Positions 25,276 through 38,100 of a DNA stretch of 64,000 bases are shown in pieces. This DNA comes from Symsagittifera roscoffensis. Its lineage: Eukaryota > Xenacoelomorpha > Acoela > Convolutidae. Both the position numbers and the translations under genes were made by a program. Below the pieces are notes generated by a model. The model was given only the letters and a program-made list of their open reading frames with translations. It did no database searches and was not told the DNA's origin. Where the stretch lies: contig NC_087070.1 of the NCBI RefSeq assembly GCF_963678635.1, positions 19,069,318 to 19,133,317 of the forward strand, in the 5' to 3' direction. Numbering within the stretch: the stretch's first letter is position 1; each line of letters starts with the position of its first letter.

Positions 25276-25376
25276 AGGTCACCCCAACCCCCCCCCCCCC
25301 ACCTCTCCGCCATCATATACTACTGACGTACCTTATCCAAAATTACTCAAAGAGAAAACTACCCCGAACTTAAAAT

Positions 25377-25472
25377 CAATTTTTTCACGTCCGGGCAAGA
25401 TATATCATTTTTCTCTCCATCTTTTTTCCGACACAACTTTCCTTTCCTTTCAATTGTTTCATTTGACAGTTT
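25377..25472 (+). repeat. Tail segment of the 1.6-kb repeat, placed before copy 2
   Basis: Matches the last 95 bases of copy 1 (21888-21982), but here it precedes the head of copy 2 by about 190 bases. The order is what a tandem head-to-tail pair or a permuted insertion would leave. Confidence 0.75.
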
Positions 25473-25665
25473 GGTCAGGGGCGGATCTAGGATTTTCTCG
25501 AGTGGGGAAGGGGGCGGTTTATCGAAAAAACTCAAAGTTTTGCCGTCCTCTTCTTTTAGGCCAACCAATTTGAAATTTCCTCAGCACTTCATGGAAATAT
25601 TTGAGCAAAACATAGCATCTCCTCATAATTAGTATATTTTGGCGCCGATGATATCTTTTAGCGCC
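25473..25665 (-). mobile_element. Fragment of hAT-like MITE (family also in ARMH3 intron)
   Basis: Starts with CAGGGGCGGATCTAGGATTT, the inverted equivalent of the element end at about 53056-53100. Homology extends inward through CCAATTTGA and CTCAGC. It lies exactly between the tail and head segments of the 1.6-kb repeat. The other terminus is not seen. Confidence 0.65.
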
Positions 25666-27185
25666 GAACAATTTAGGGTCAGTCGAACAAAAATAGGAAT
25701 CGCAAAAAAGTACAAACGGTCGGAATGGGATCAAATCCTTGAAAAGAACCGTCCAACCCAAACTCCCTACCAACGTACTCTTTTTCCAAGTTCTTAGGCC
25801 TTAGTGGAAAAATCATGCAAAGCATTTTGTCGTCTTCTTCCCGACACATGCCCTTGTATTTTTTTCATTCTTCGATTTTTCGTTGTTCCGCTGCGTTTTT
25901 TTGTTTCTGGCATTCCTACCTTTTTCTGAAATCATCTTCATCCGCTGGTATCAATGTTCCGATGATTCCTTCCAAGTAAACATGCTTTTGCGATAAAGTT
26001 TAGATGAAATCGTTCGCCCCAAAGGTTCCACATGGAAAAAAGTTCTACAGATTGATTAGGCCAAAATGCTCAAGTCTATCAGCTGCTGTGAAATGTCCCC
26101 CAAGTTTAACAAGCACTGTCATACTCCCTATATAAAATCCAGTTAAAGAGAATCTTGGTCCATGGAATATATGCAAAGTATACCATCACAGCATTTCTCC
26201 ATTTTTTCGTCTCTAATTTCCTGGTACAGATATTTACTAGAGTTGTCGCAACATTAACTTTTAGACATCCTAAACTCTGGAAACAGCAGAATCTGCGCTT
26301 GATATTGATGCGAATCAATTGCAAAAATCAGCTCTCATTGATCTGTATCTCAGTGTTCGTTTTCTGAGGATCAGTTAGGTTTCTTTCGGTTGCAGCCCGA
26401 GTGGTACGTTCACAAATTAGTGAAAATGTCAAGTTCGTTATGGGTCCGAAAATCGTCGGTTTTACCTTGGGCATCTGCAGTATAGTTAGAAGGAACAGCC
26501 AGATCATTACTCAGTCTAGTTTTGGAGTTCGAGTTATTTTTGAGAAGTTATTGTCAAATGCAGTCAACGCAGCTTACTTGATGTTTCTTGGGTACAAAAA
26601 GAAGCAAATGAAGGCATTTATCAAACTCGTTATCTTGATCGGAAATTTGTTATGAAAAAGAGCATATTAAATCCTTTCAGAGCTTTACGAAAGTGTAATC
26701 TCAAATTTCTATATATCCGTTTCAGCAGCCAGTGTTACCTGAAACCATTCATTTCTTATTTGCGTAGCCACATGACATGCAACTAGATAGGTTCATTCAC
26801 GTCCCACAGCTCAGGAATATCTGCTTTATATTTGCGAATGTCATTTTAAACCGAGCCATGGTCGTTATTTCAATCTTTGAAGACACCGCTGTTGGAAACA
26901 GAATTCTGTGGAACCAAAAGCAGGCCACAGAAGAGATTATCTCCCCGCAAGAGGCACAGGACGTAGAAAGTTAAAAAATCATTGACAGCAGTTTAATTAA
27001 CAGCACCACCAGCACCTGAAAAAAAAGCTCGCAAAATTGCACAGTACTGCTGAAAGCTCTGAATATTCATAGAAATTAAATTTTTCTTTCTTTAGTTCAA
27101 ATGTTGAAGTTTCTTTTTTATAAGCTAAATTCATTTGCAATTAAAGAATGTTTTCCGATCGGCTTTTTGATGGGTCATAACTGAT
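25666..27185 (+). repeat. 1.5-kb dispersed repeat, copy 2
   Basis: Colinear with 20362-21886. The frame at 26401-26655 is open over 84 codons where copy 1 has a stop, and 26777-26974 repeats the second conserved frame with a one-codon-scale difference. These shared frames make past coding capacity plausible, but no family is recognised. Confidence 0.75.
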
Positions 27186-27189
27186 GTTC

Positions 27190-28470
27190 GTTTTCATCAT
27201 ACTATTGAAGTAATTACTTGTGGCGAATAGTTTTAGCTGCTAGCTGTCAAAATATTCCAACTAATATGGAACGTTTTTTCTTATTCTGATCTTGAATCTT
27301 TATCACGCATTCTTGAGTTTTTGCCATTGATTTTTTGTTAAACACCTCTGCATGAAAAGTAGTTTGGCTCCACGAACTTTTTATAATTTGTTCGGACCAT
27401 TTGGAAAATGTGGCTGAACTTTGTATCCGGGTGTGTTTTTTTTTTCATTTTTTTTCCACGCAAAATCATGTACCACAAATATTCATCGGAGTAGGTCTAG
27501 TGATATACCAAATAAAAGCCCTTTCAGTTGTGATTCGAACGACATAGAAAATTTTGACAAATCCTCAATGAATCCTCAATGACGAGAAAGACCAGTTTGA
27601 ATTATGTTTTTTGGTCTAATTTCAAGCTTTTAAGGTGAGGCCAAGCAGGCATACAGAAGCTATTTATGCTTAATTTAAGCCGTGAAAACTTAGTTTCACT
27701 TGAGTAAACTTAGTTTTTTGAGTTTCTAAGCGCCAATTTGTGAATCAAAACTTGCTTTTCTATGAATGCCAAAAATGCCTAAAGTTCGTTTTTTGCTTAG
27801 ATCTGTTTGTCACACGACGCAGAAAAAACCGCAATTATTTGAAAAAAAATTAAGACTATGAGTATTTTTAAGACCATGGATGGAACATTTTGTGCTACGT
27901 GCACAGTAACCGGCTAACAATTTTTTTTCAAAAAAATTGTAAGAATATTACCACAGACATTTTTATAAAAAATATAAAATTTTTGTGTTACATCGGGTGC
28001 AAAGCTCAGTTTCATCTCTGATTTCCATTCAAACCTTCCTTTCATTTTTGGGTTTGTAATAAACTTTTTTCGAACGAATCATTGTTTCTCGAAAACAGTT
28101 CGGCAAAATTTTTATTGTTGTCGCTTTGCTGAACATTCTGAATTGAGTTGCCTACCATTTTAAAGGTCAATGTTTGGCTGGCGTTAAGCTTTTGTTTGTT
28201 TGTCGAAAATTTTAATTTTTATATTTGAGTCTGTATATAAGTTTGGGACACGGTATTTTACGTCAGATTTGGTATTAAGAACTACGGCCATGAATTCATT
28301 ATTACACATCAGCATGATATCTATTGAGAAGCCAGTATATAAAAAAAAGACGAAAGATATTATAAGACCTTTCAAAATCAATCTCATGAACAAATACATG
28401 TTTGTAGACATCAATAGAAAACTAGACGATAATTAAATCAAAAAGTTTTGCAGCCTCTGCCATTTCAATT
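27190..28470. other. AT-rich sequence upstream of the coiled-coil gene
   Basis: No convincing exon. A short direct duplication of AATCCTCAATG is at about 27561-27582. The frames at 28184-28436 on both strands are AT-driven; one could be a 5' exon of the next gene, but no splice pair supports it. Confidence 0.4.
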
Positions 28471-28472
28471 TT

Positions 28473-29433
28473 TGATTAGAGCCGGTTGTATTCGTTGTGA
28501 ACAACAACAATTACTACAGTACATATCAACCGCAGTCACAAAAAGAGGAAACTAGCAGAAATAATGCAACTGAATTGGGATCAAAACCTAGTGAGTACCT
28601 TGATGTACGCACAAACTCTTCGAAGGACGTACTAGGAGAATCTTCTCTAAAATACGTTTTTGATGGCAAAGTTATCTTTCAGAAATGGCATTTACTTCTT
28701 CTCATCGTTTTCACGTTATGTTCTTTGATAGCAGCACTTTCTGTTATTGTAATTGCAAGTATCAGATTATCAGCTTTTACTTCTGAATAAAAACACATTG
28801 AGAATGAAAATACAGAACTCAGAGAAGAAATTGAGGATCTCAAATTCACTTTGAACGCCAGTAGCTCCGAAACCCTTCAAAATCAGGTACTAAATTTTTG
28901 CACAATCTAATTCCGTGACAAGTTAACCATACAGTAACACTGCAGCACAAATCATTGATTTTTTAATGCAGGCCATTTTTCAATGGACAGATTTATTTAC
29001 TTAAAAAATACTTCTTGTACTTCCGTTAAAAAGTTTGTATTTTCATCAAAAGTTATTTAACTGACAATTCTCAGTTATGAAATATAACATGTTTTTACAG
29101 TTGTATAAGTTGAACTCGAGTCTTGAGCAGATGAGTGGAACAATCGAAGATGTGCACTCGTATTTATATGACATGTCATTAAAAATAGATGAAAACGAAA
29201 ACGGCATTGACCATTTACAAAAAGCTACGTCAAATAACACTCTTGAACTGAGAGTTATGAGAACAGAAATGGATACAGTGACCACTGACAAGAAACGCAT
29301 AGAATATATCCAAGTCCCACGAATGAAAATGCAAATTCTAAGCATGGATTTTGATATTGAAGATTTACAGGCTCAAACAAATTTTCAAATTAAAGTATCT
29401 AAAATTTTCCGATATATTCAAACGGCTTATTAA
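28473..29433 (+). CDS. Two-exon gene for a type II-like membrane protein with coiled coil; in-frame TAA in exon 1
   Basis: Exon 1 is open from about 28473 to 28886 apart from a TAA at 28788-28790. It ends at CAG|GTACTA. Exon 2 (29101-29433) follows an acceptor TTTTTACAG in the same phase and ends at TAA. The product has a polar Asn/Ser/Glu-rich N-terminus, one membrane segment (WHLLLLIVFTLCSLIAALSV), then a Glu/Lys-rich, coiled-coil-like region (ENTELREEIEDLKFTL in exon 1; SLEQMSGTIEDVHSYL, ENENGIDHLQ and FDIEDLQAQT in exon 2). No signal peptide precedes the membrane segment, so a cytoplasmic N-terminus is likely. No ATG is found at the start of exon 1, so a 5' exon is probably missing. Coding sense continues past the TAA, which suggests a young pseudogene, a null allele or a sequence error. 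The function is unknown. Decayed relatives of exon 2 form the array at 30.5-42 kb. Confidence 0.6.
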
Positions 29434-29854
29434 AAAATTAACCAGATTGTGTTGACCGTTTTATCACTATGGTACTTAAAAAGATTTGCCACTCATATGT
29501 AAAACTAATTCAATAGTTAGGTATATTAATTTTGTGCTTTATAAAGAATTCTTCTCTTTTTGCAATTGGGGAAGAAAGAGTTGAGAACATCCCATACTTT
29601 TTCATTTTCAAGTTCTTTGTTCCAACGACGCGTTAGCTCAATTTGTTACAAGAATCTAACTTTTTAATTTAATTACAACACAAAATCTTTTCAAATACCC
29701 AACTCTTACCTTGCTGTCCCTTCTTTTTTTGTAAATAAGCTTTTTTTCTTAAATTGTTTTACACGGGTATCTGTGGTGGTAAATCAATGCGGACAGCAAT
29801 CGTCGGTTGATTTCGATTGGGAATGATATACATGAAAACAGGCTGTAAATGTTG
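29434..29854. other. Spacer between coiled-coil gene and array flank
   Basis: AT-rich, no coding frame and no repeat recognised. Confidence 0.4.
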
Positions 29855-30467
29855 ACTTTTATCCAAAAGAAAACGTCCAATTCATTGAAAAAATTTATGT
29901 GAGTTTAACCATTTTCATTTTGGGAAAACTGCAAAGACTTTCAAAGCAATTTTGTCGGAAATTTCTATCTTCGATCATTGCTCAGAAACTATGTTATGAT
30001 GAAATTAAACAATGTTGCTAAGAAACTGGGTTTTAGGGCAAGAAAAAAAATCAAGTAATTCACTATCTCAAGCGTTTTGAATCTGCAGAAGACAAGCAGT
30101 TAACCCAAGAACCCTAGCCAAGATAACCCAATAGAAAAACAGTTATATCAATATCCGCAGCCGATATAACCAAATACACGAAAAAACCAGGACAAAGAAC
30201 CGAACACATAGCATAGAACAGAATCGATACATCACAAACCCGAACACCATGAGAAAGCCAAAAAAAACCAAAGATATCCCGTTGCAATGCAAGTAGCATA
30301 GAATGTTCCGAACACACTCACGAAAAAAATCTTAATTGTTTATTTATTTATGCATGAGTTTTTGTGCATGGTGTGATGACAAAACTAAACGTATGTGTAG
30401 AATTATAGAACTATAGGAATATATATTCACTAAATGAGTTGAATGTTTAACGAACAGACATATTTAC
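29855..30467. repeat. Left flank module of the array (L1)
   Basis: Matches 39839-40440 from TTTATCCAAAAGAAA onward with moderate divergence, including GACAAGCAGTT and AAAAAACCAGGACAAAGAACC. It belongs to a duplicated block of the form left flank, 1.7-kb core, right flank. Confidence 0.8.
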
Positions 30468-31378
30468 CAACATTTTTTTCGAAAATCGACTTTAAAACAA
30501 TGAACAATATCTTTTATAAAAAAAATTTCTGTTTGCTAAATTTTTCCAGAACTTTTTTATCTGAATGCATGATATTTTGGCCAACAAACTGCTAAAGTAA
30601 GCTTTCAAAATCAGTTTTCGTGGAAAAAAACTAAGCTTCTCAAACCACTTTATCAATCCAGTTATACTTATATACTTTCAAACCACTCGACCCTTATATG
30701 GTACCCTATTTCGTATGAATAGCACTTGGAAAAACTGAAAGACACCCGAAGATCAAGTTCCTCCATTTCCACCGTTCGGAACAACAAAAAACAAAACCAA
30801 GCTGAGTCTCATGGAATTTGAGACAATGAAAAACGCCAAAGCCAAAAATTTTCAATTGAAAGATTCAATTGTTCGGAACTACCTAAAAAATGATTTGGCC
30901 AAAAAATAAAATTCAGTGAGAACGATAAGTTGAAAGCCTTATCAATTTACCAAAGCAAACGATTTAATCGAAAAATTGGATAAAACACATCCAAAAACAC
31001 AATAGCCAGCGTAATTAAGTTTTCAGAAATGAGTATCGATTGGTAAATACGGCGCTAAAAAAAAAGTCATAGAAAAAGTTTGAAAGTTCTGATAGTTCAA
31101 GTTTTACGCACTCCCCTGAAAATCTTGTTTCCCCTCAAGTGACACTATTCGATATCAACGAGTTCCTTCAATACAAGAGTTGGCAGTCAAACAATTAGAA
31201 AGTGAAACAAAAACTATTAGGAAAACACAAGAAAATACACAAGGGTACCGTAAAAGTACAGGAAATAGTGAATAACAATTTCAAAAATAAAAATTAATTC
31301 TTACAACATAGAATAATTAGCAATACGGCAAATAATCGGACGAAATTTAGCATGGCAAAAAATGGCGACAATTTAAAG

Positions 31379-31432
31379 GTCTGTTCTTGAGATATTTTAG
31401 TTGTTATCAATGCTTGTTAAAACTTTTTTCAG
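31379..31432 (+). other. 54-base GT-AG intron relic in array unit 1
   Basis: AATTTAAAG|GTCTGTTC at the donor and AACTTTTTTCAG|ACAATT at the acceptor. The sequence before the donor stays open in the diverged unit (41161-41399). The same intron is in every unit, including the diverged one at about 41400-41453. Confidence 0.6.
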
Positions 31433-31815
31433 ACAATTTATTTCCCAAACCAAGTCCCAGCTCTGCATACAATTGAATACACATATCTGCGTTCTATGCA
31501 GCTAAATCAAGAAATCGGATTGGTTTGATTAAACAAAAGATTTGGAGAAAATGAGAACGATTTTAACAATTTAAAAATTAAAAAATCAAATCACACACTT
31601 TAACTAAGCATCAAGAGAATTGAAATGAATACAATAACCACTCATTTACAAATTGTGAAGAGTTTATTTTCTCGCCGAAAAAAAGTAATCGTGAAATCCT
31701 GAAAATAGAATGACATTGAAAACTTACGATTACAGAATTACAGGCTAAATTAAGTAGTCAAAATGAAGCATCTAAAACTTGCCGTCGTGTTCAGTCGATC
31801 ATTATCAGTTTATAA
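31433..31815 (+). pseudogene. Decayed paralogue of the coiled-coil gene exon 2 (repeated in every unit)
   Basis: Read in the phases that match the gene at 29101-29433, this stretch gives ENENDFNNL, then SNHTL, a stop, KRIEMNTITTHLQ, and after a frameshift LQAKLSSQ with EASK and a terminal stop. The gene has ENENGIDHL, SNNTL, MRTEMDTVTTDKK, LQAQTNFQ, VSK and a stop at the matching places. Order and spacing agree over more than 90 codons. Stops and frameshifts make it non-coding in the ancestral frame. It is repeated at offsets of about 1704, 3371, 5075 and 6779 bases and, more diverged, near 41454-41840. Confidence 0.75.
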
Positions 31816-32149
31816 GTCAACGTCAATTTTTGTATCTTTTCTTACAAGTAAAAAAACTCAATTGAAATTAGAATTCAAATTGCAGTCCTCTATTATCCCA
31901 AGTATTTTGTATCTGCAAAAAAAAGTTCCAGTCTCATTGTTAGTAATGTTTATATCAAAGGCCAGCCAACATAATTTAAGAGCCAAAAAAGTTAGGATAG
32001 AGAACCTACAAAATGTTTCGAAAGTTCAACACAGCAAACATCAAAACCGAGACATCGCAAACTCAAAGACCCTAAAAATAGTGTACAAAACTCAAAGACA
32101 ACCAGTTCTTGTGCAAGAAGCACATAATATATCGACATTCATTTTCTAA
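31763..32149 (+). CDS. 128-codon open frame repeated in each array unit, doubtful gene
   Basis: ATG-started frame beginning MKHLKLAVVFSRSLSVYK, rich in Lys, Gln and Ser, with a weakly hydrophobic start. It overlaps the end of the ancestral exon in another phase and then covers what would have been 3' sequence. It is full length in four of five tandem units and cut to 107 codons in the fifth and in the diverged sixth unit by a TAC-to-TAA change; the sixth unit is also frameshifted inside. Openness among near-identical copies is weak evidence of function. Probably spurious. Confidence 0.2.
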   Translation: MKHLKLAVVFSRSLSVYKSTSIFVSFLTSKKTQLKLEFKLQSSIIPSILYLQKKVPVSLLVMFISKASQHNLRAKKVRIENLQNVSKVQHSKHQNRDIANSKTLKIVYKTQRQPVLVQEAHNISTFIF

Positions 32150-35100
32150 AAAGTTAAAGTAGGTGTTTTCTGCAACATTTTTTTTCGAAAATCGACTTTA
32201 AAACAATGAACAATATCTTTTATAAAAAAATTTCTGTTTGCTAAATTTTTCCAGAACTTTTTTATCTGAATGCATGATATTTTGGCCAACAAACTGCTAA
32301 AGTAAGCTTTCAAAATCAGTTTTCGTGGAAAAAACTAAGCTTCTCAAACCACTTTATCAATCCAGTTATACTTATATACTTTCAAACCACTCGACCCTTA
32401 TATGGTACCCTATTTCGTATGAATAGCACTTGGAAAAACTGAAAGACACCCGAAGATCAAGTTCCTCCATTTCCACCGTTCGGAACAACAAAAAACAAAA
32501 CCAAGCTGAGTCTCATGGAATTTGAGACAATGAAAAACGCCAAAGCCAAAAATTTTCAATTGAAAGATTCAATTGTTCGGAACTACCTAAAAAGGATTTG
32601 GCCAAAAAATAAAATTCAGTGAGAACGATAAGTTGAAAGCCTTATCAATTTACCAAAGCAAACGATTTAATCGAAAAATTGGATAAAACACATCCAAAAA
32701 CACAATAGCCAGCGTAATTAAGTTTTCAGAAATGAGTATCGATTGGTAAATACGGCGCTAAAAAAAAAAGTCATAGAAAAAGTTTGAAAGTTCTGATAGT
32801 TCAAGTTTTACGCACTCCCCTGAAAATCTTGTTTCCCCTCAAGTGACACTATTCGATATCAACGAGTTCCTTCAATACAAGAGTTGGCAGTCAAACAATT
32901 AGAAAGTGAAACAAAAACTATTAGGAAAACACAAGAAAATACACAAGGGTACCGTAAAAGTACAGGAAATAGTGAATAACAATTTCAAAAATAAAAATTA
33001 ATTCTTACAACATAGAATAATTAGCAATACGGCAAATAATCGGACGAAATTTAGCATGGCAAAAAATGGCGACAATTTAAAGGTCTGTTCTTGAGATATT
33101 TTAGTTGTTATCAATGCTTGTTAAAACTTTTTTCAGACAATTTATTTCCCAAACCAAGTCCCAGCTCTGCATACAATTGAATACACATATCTGCGTTCTA
33201 TGCAGCTAAATCAAGAAATCGGATTGGTTTGATTAAACAAAAGATTTGGAGAAAATGAGAACGATTTTAACAATTTAAAAATTAAAAAATCAAATCACAC
33301 ACTTTAACTAAGTATCAAGAGAATTGAAATGAATACAATAACCACTCATTTACAAATTGTGAAGAGTTTATTTTCTCGCCGAAAAAAAGTAATCGTGAAA
33401 TCCTGAAAATAGAATGACATTGAAAACTTACGATTACAGAATTACAGGCTAAATTAAGTAGTCAAAATGAAGCATCTAAAACTTGCCGTCGTGTTCAGTC
33501 GATCATTATCAGTTTATAAGTCAACGTCAATTTTTGTATCTTTTTTTACAAGTAAAAAAACTCAATTGAAATTAGAATTCAAATTGCAGTCCTCTATTAT
33601 CCCAAGTATTTTGTATCTGCAAAAAAAAGTTCCAGTCTCATTGTTAGTAATGTTTATATCAAAGGCCAGCCAACATAATTTAAGAGCCAAAAAAGTTAGG
33701 ATAGAGAACCTACAAAATGTTTCGAAAGTTCAACACAGCAAACATCAAAACCGAGACATCGCAAACTCAAAGACCCTAAAAATAGTGTACAAAACTCAAA
33801 GACAACCAGTTCTTGTGCAAGAAGCACATAATATATCGACATTCATTTTCTAAAAAGTTAAAGTAGGTGTTTTCTGCAACATTTTTTTCGAAAATCGACT
33901 TTAAAACAATGAACAATATCTTTTATAAAAAAAATTTCTGTTTGCTAAATTTTTCCAGAACTTTTTTATCTGAATGCATGATATTTTGGCCAACAAACTG
34001 CTAAAGTAAGCTTTCAAAATCAGTTTTCGTGGAAAAAAACTAAGCTTCTCAAACCACTTTATCAATCCAGTTATCCTCATATACTTTCAAACCACTCGAC
34101 CCTTATATGGTACCCTATTTCGTATGAATAGCACTTGGAAAAACTGAAAGACACCCGAAGATCAAGTTCCTCCATTTCCACCGTTCGGAACAACAAAAAA
34201 CAAAACCAAGCTGAGTCTCATGGAATTTGAGACAATGAAAAACGCCAAAGCCAAAAATTTTCAATTGAAAGATTCAATTGTTCGGAACTACCTAAAAAGG
34301 ATTTGGCCAAAAAATAAAATTCAGTGAGAACGATAAGTTGAAAGCCTTATCAATTTACCAAAGCAAACGATTTAATCGAAAAATTGGATAAAACACATCC
34401 AAAAACACAATAGCCAGCGTAATTAAGTTTTCAGAAATGAGTATCGATTGGTAAATACGGCGCTAAAAAAAAAGTCATAGAAAAAGTTTGAAAGTTCTGA
34501 TAGTTCAAGTTTTACGCACTCCCCTGAAAATCTTGTTTCCCCTCAAGTGACACTATTCGATATCAACGAGTTCCTTCAATACAAGAGTTGGCAGTCAAAC
34601 AATTAGAAAGTGAAACAAAAACTATTAGGAAAACACAAGAAAATACACAAGGGTACCGTAAAAGTACAGGAAATAGTGAATAACAATTTCAAAAACAAAA
34701 ATTAATTCTTACAACCTAGAAAAGGCAAAAAAATGGCGACAATTTAAAGGTCTGTTCTTGAGATATTTTAGTTGTTATCAATGCTTGTTAAAACTTTTTT
34801 CAGACAATTTATTTCCCAAACCAAGTCCCAGCTCTGCATACAATTGAATACACATATCTGCGTTCTATGCAGCTAAATCAAGAAATCGGATTGGTTTGAT
34901 TAAACAAAAGATTTGGAGAAAATGAGAACGATTTTAACAATTTAAAAATTAAAAAATCAAATCACACACTTTAACTAAGCATCAAGAGAATTGAAATGAA
35001 TACAATAACCACTCATTTACAAATTGTGAAGAGTTTATTTTCTCGCCGAAAAAAAGTAATCGTGAAATCCTGAAAATAGAATGACATTGAAAACTTACGA

Positions 35101-38100
35101 TTACAGAATTACAGGCTAAATTAAGTAGTCAAAATGAAGCATATAAAACTTGCCGTCGTGTTCAGTCGATCATTATCAGTTTATAAGTCAACGTCAATTT
35201 TTGTATCTTTTCTTACAAGTAAAAAAACTCAATTGAAATTAGAATTCAAATTGCAGTCCTCTATTATCCCAAGTATTTTGTATATGCAAAAAAAAGTTCC
35301 AGTCTCATTGTTAGTAATGTTTATATCAAAGGCCAGCCAACATAATTTAAGAGCCAAAAAAGTTAGGATAGAGAACCTACAAAATGTTTCGAAAGTTCAA
35401 CACAGCAAACATCAAAACCGAGACATCGCAAACTCAAAGACCCTAAAAATAGTGTACAAAACTCAAAGACAACCAGTTCTTGTGCAAGAAGCACATAATA
35501 TATCGACATTCATTTTCTAAAAAGTTAAAGTAGGTGTTTTCTGCAACATTTTTTTTCGAAAATCGACTTTAAAACAATGAACAATATCTTTTATAAAAAA
35601 ATTTCTGTTTGCTAAATTTTTCCAGAACTTTTTTATCTGAATGCATGATATTTTGGCCAACAAACTGCTAAAGTAAGCTTTCAAAATCAGTTTTCGTGGA
35701 AAAAACTAAGCTTCTCAAACCACTTTATCAATCCAGTTATACTTATATACTTTCAAACCACTCGACCCTTATATGGTACCCTATTTCGTATGAATAGCAC
35801 TTGGAAAAACTGAAAGACACCCGAAGATCAAGTTCCTCCATTTCCACCGTTCGGAACAACAAAAAACAAAACCAAGCTGAGTCTCATGGAATTTGAGACA
35901 ATGAAAAACGCCAAAGCCAAAAATTTTCAATTGAAAGATTCAATTGTTCGGAACTACCTAAAAAATGATTTGGCCAAAAAATAAAATTCAGTCAGAACGA
36001 TAAGTTGAAAGCCTTATCAATTTACCAAAGCAAACGATTTAATCGAAAAATTGGATAAAACACATCCAAAAACACAATAGCCAGCGTAATTAAGTTTTCA
36101 GAAATGAGTATCGATTGGTAAATACGGCGCTAAAAAAAAAGTCATAGAAAAAGTTTGAAAGTTCTGATAGTTCAAGTTTTACGCACTCCCCTGGAAATCT
36201 TGTTTCCCCTCAAGTGACACTATTCGATATCAACGAGTTCCTTCAATACAAGAGTTGGCAGTCAAACAATTAGAAAGTGAAACAAAAACTATTAGGAAAA
36301 CACAAGAAAATACACAAGGGTACCGTAAAAGTACAGGAAATAGTGAATAACAATTTCAAAAATAAAAATTAATTCTTACAACATAGAATAATTAGCAATA
36401 CGGCAAATAATCGGACGAAATTTAGCATGGCAAAAAATGGCGACAATTTAAAGGTCTGTTCTTGAGATATTTTAGTTGTTATCAATGCTTGTTAAAACTT
36501 TTTTCAGACAATTTATTTCCCAAACCAAGTCCCAGCTCTGCATACAATTGAATACACATATCTGCGTTCTATGCAGCTAAATCAAGAAATCGGATTGGTT
36601 TGATTAAACAAAAGATTTGGAGAAAATGAGAACGATTTTAACAATTTAAAAATTAAAAAATCAAATCACACACTTTAACTAAGCATCAAGAGAATTGAAA
36701 TGAATACAATAACCACTCATTTACAAATTGTGAAGAGTTTATTTTCTCGCCGAAAAAAAGTAATCGTGAAATCCTGAAAATAGAATGACATTGAAAACTT
36801 ACGATTACAGAATTACAGGCTAAATTAAGTAGTCAAAATGAAGCATATAAAACTTGCCGTCGTGTTCAGTCGATCATTATCAGTTTATAAGTCAACGTCA
36901 ATTTTTGTATCTTTTCTTACAAGTAAAAAAACTCAATTGAAATTAGAATTCAAATTGCAGTCCTCTATTATCCCAAGTATTTTGTATATGCAAAAAAAAG
37001 TTCCAGTCTCATTGTTAGTAATTTTTATATCAAAGGCCAGCCAACATAATTTAAGAGCCAAAAAAGTTAGGATAGAGAACCTACAAAATGTTTCGAAAGT
37101 TCAACACAGCAAACATCAAAACCGAGACATCGCAAACTCAAAGACCCTAAAAATAGTGTACAAAACTCAAAGACAACCAGTTCTTGTGCAAGAAGCACAT
37201 AATATATCGACATTCATTTTCTAAAAAGTTAAAGTAGGTGTTTTCTGCAACATTTTTTTTCGAAAATCGACTTTAAAACAATGAACAATATCTTTTATAA
37301 AAAAATTTCTGTTTGCTAAATTTTTCCAGAACTTTTTTATCTGAATGCATGATATTTTGGCCAACAAACTGCTAAAGTAAGCTTTCAAAATCAGTTTTCG
37401 TGGAAAAAACTAAGCTTCTCAAACCACTTTATCAATCCAGTTATACTTATATACTTTCAAACCACTCGACCCTTATATGGTACCCTATTTCGTATGAATA
37501 GCACTTGGAAAAACTGAAAGACACCCGAAGATCAAGTTCCTCCATTTCCACCGTTCGGAACAACAAAAAACAAAACCAAGCTGAGTCTCATGGAATTTGA
37601 GACAATGAAAAACGCCAAAGCCAAAAATTTTCAATTGAAAGATTCAATTGTTCGGAACTACCTAAAAAATGATTTGGCCAAAAAATAAAATTCAGTCAGA
37701 ACGATAAGTTGAAAGCCTTATCAATTTACCAAAGCAAACGATTTAATCGAAAAATTGGATAAAACACATCCAAAAACACAATAGCCAGCGTAATTAAGTT
37801 TTCAGAAATGAGTATCGATTGGTAAATACGGCGCTAAAAAAAAAGTCATAGAAAAAGTTTGAAAGTTCTGATAGTTCAAGTTTTACGCACTCCCCTGGAA
37901 ATCTTGTTTCCCCTCAAGTGACACTATTCGATATCAACGAGTTCCTTCAATACAAGAGTTGGCAGTCAAACAATTAGAAAGTGAAACAAAAACTATTAGG
38001 AAAACACAAGAAAATACACAAGGGTACCGTAAAAGTACAGGAAATAGTGAATAACAATTTCAAAAATAAAAATTAATTCTTACAACATAGAATAATTAGC

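Noticed and set aside
33467-33853. 128-codon frames in the array as a multicopy gene family
   Set aside because: They overlap the decayed exon in another phase, extend past the ancestral stop, and their conservation only reflects recent duplication.
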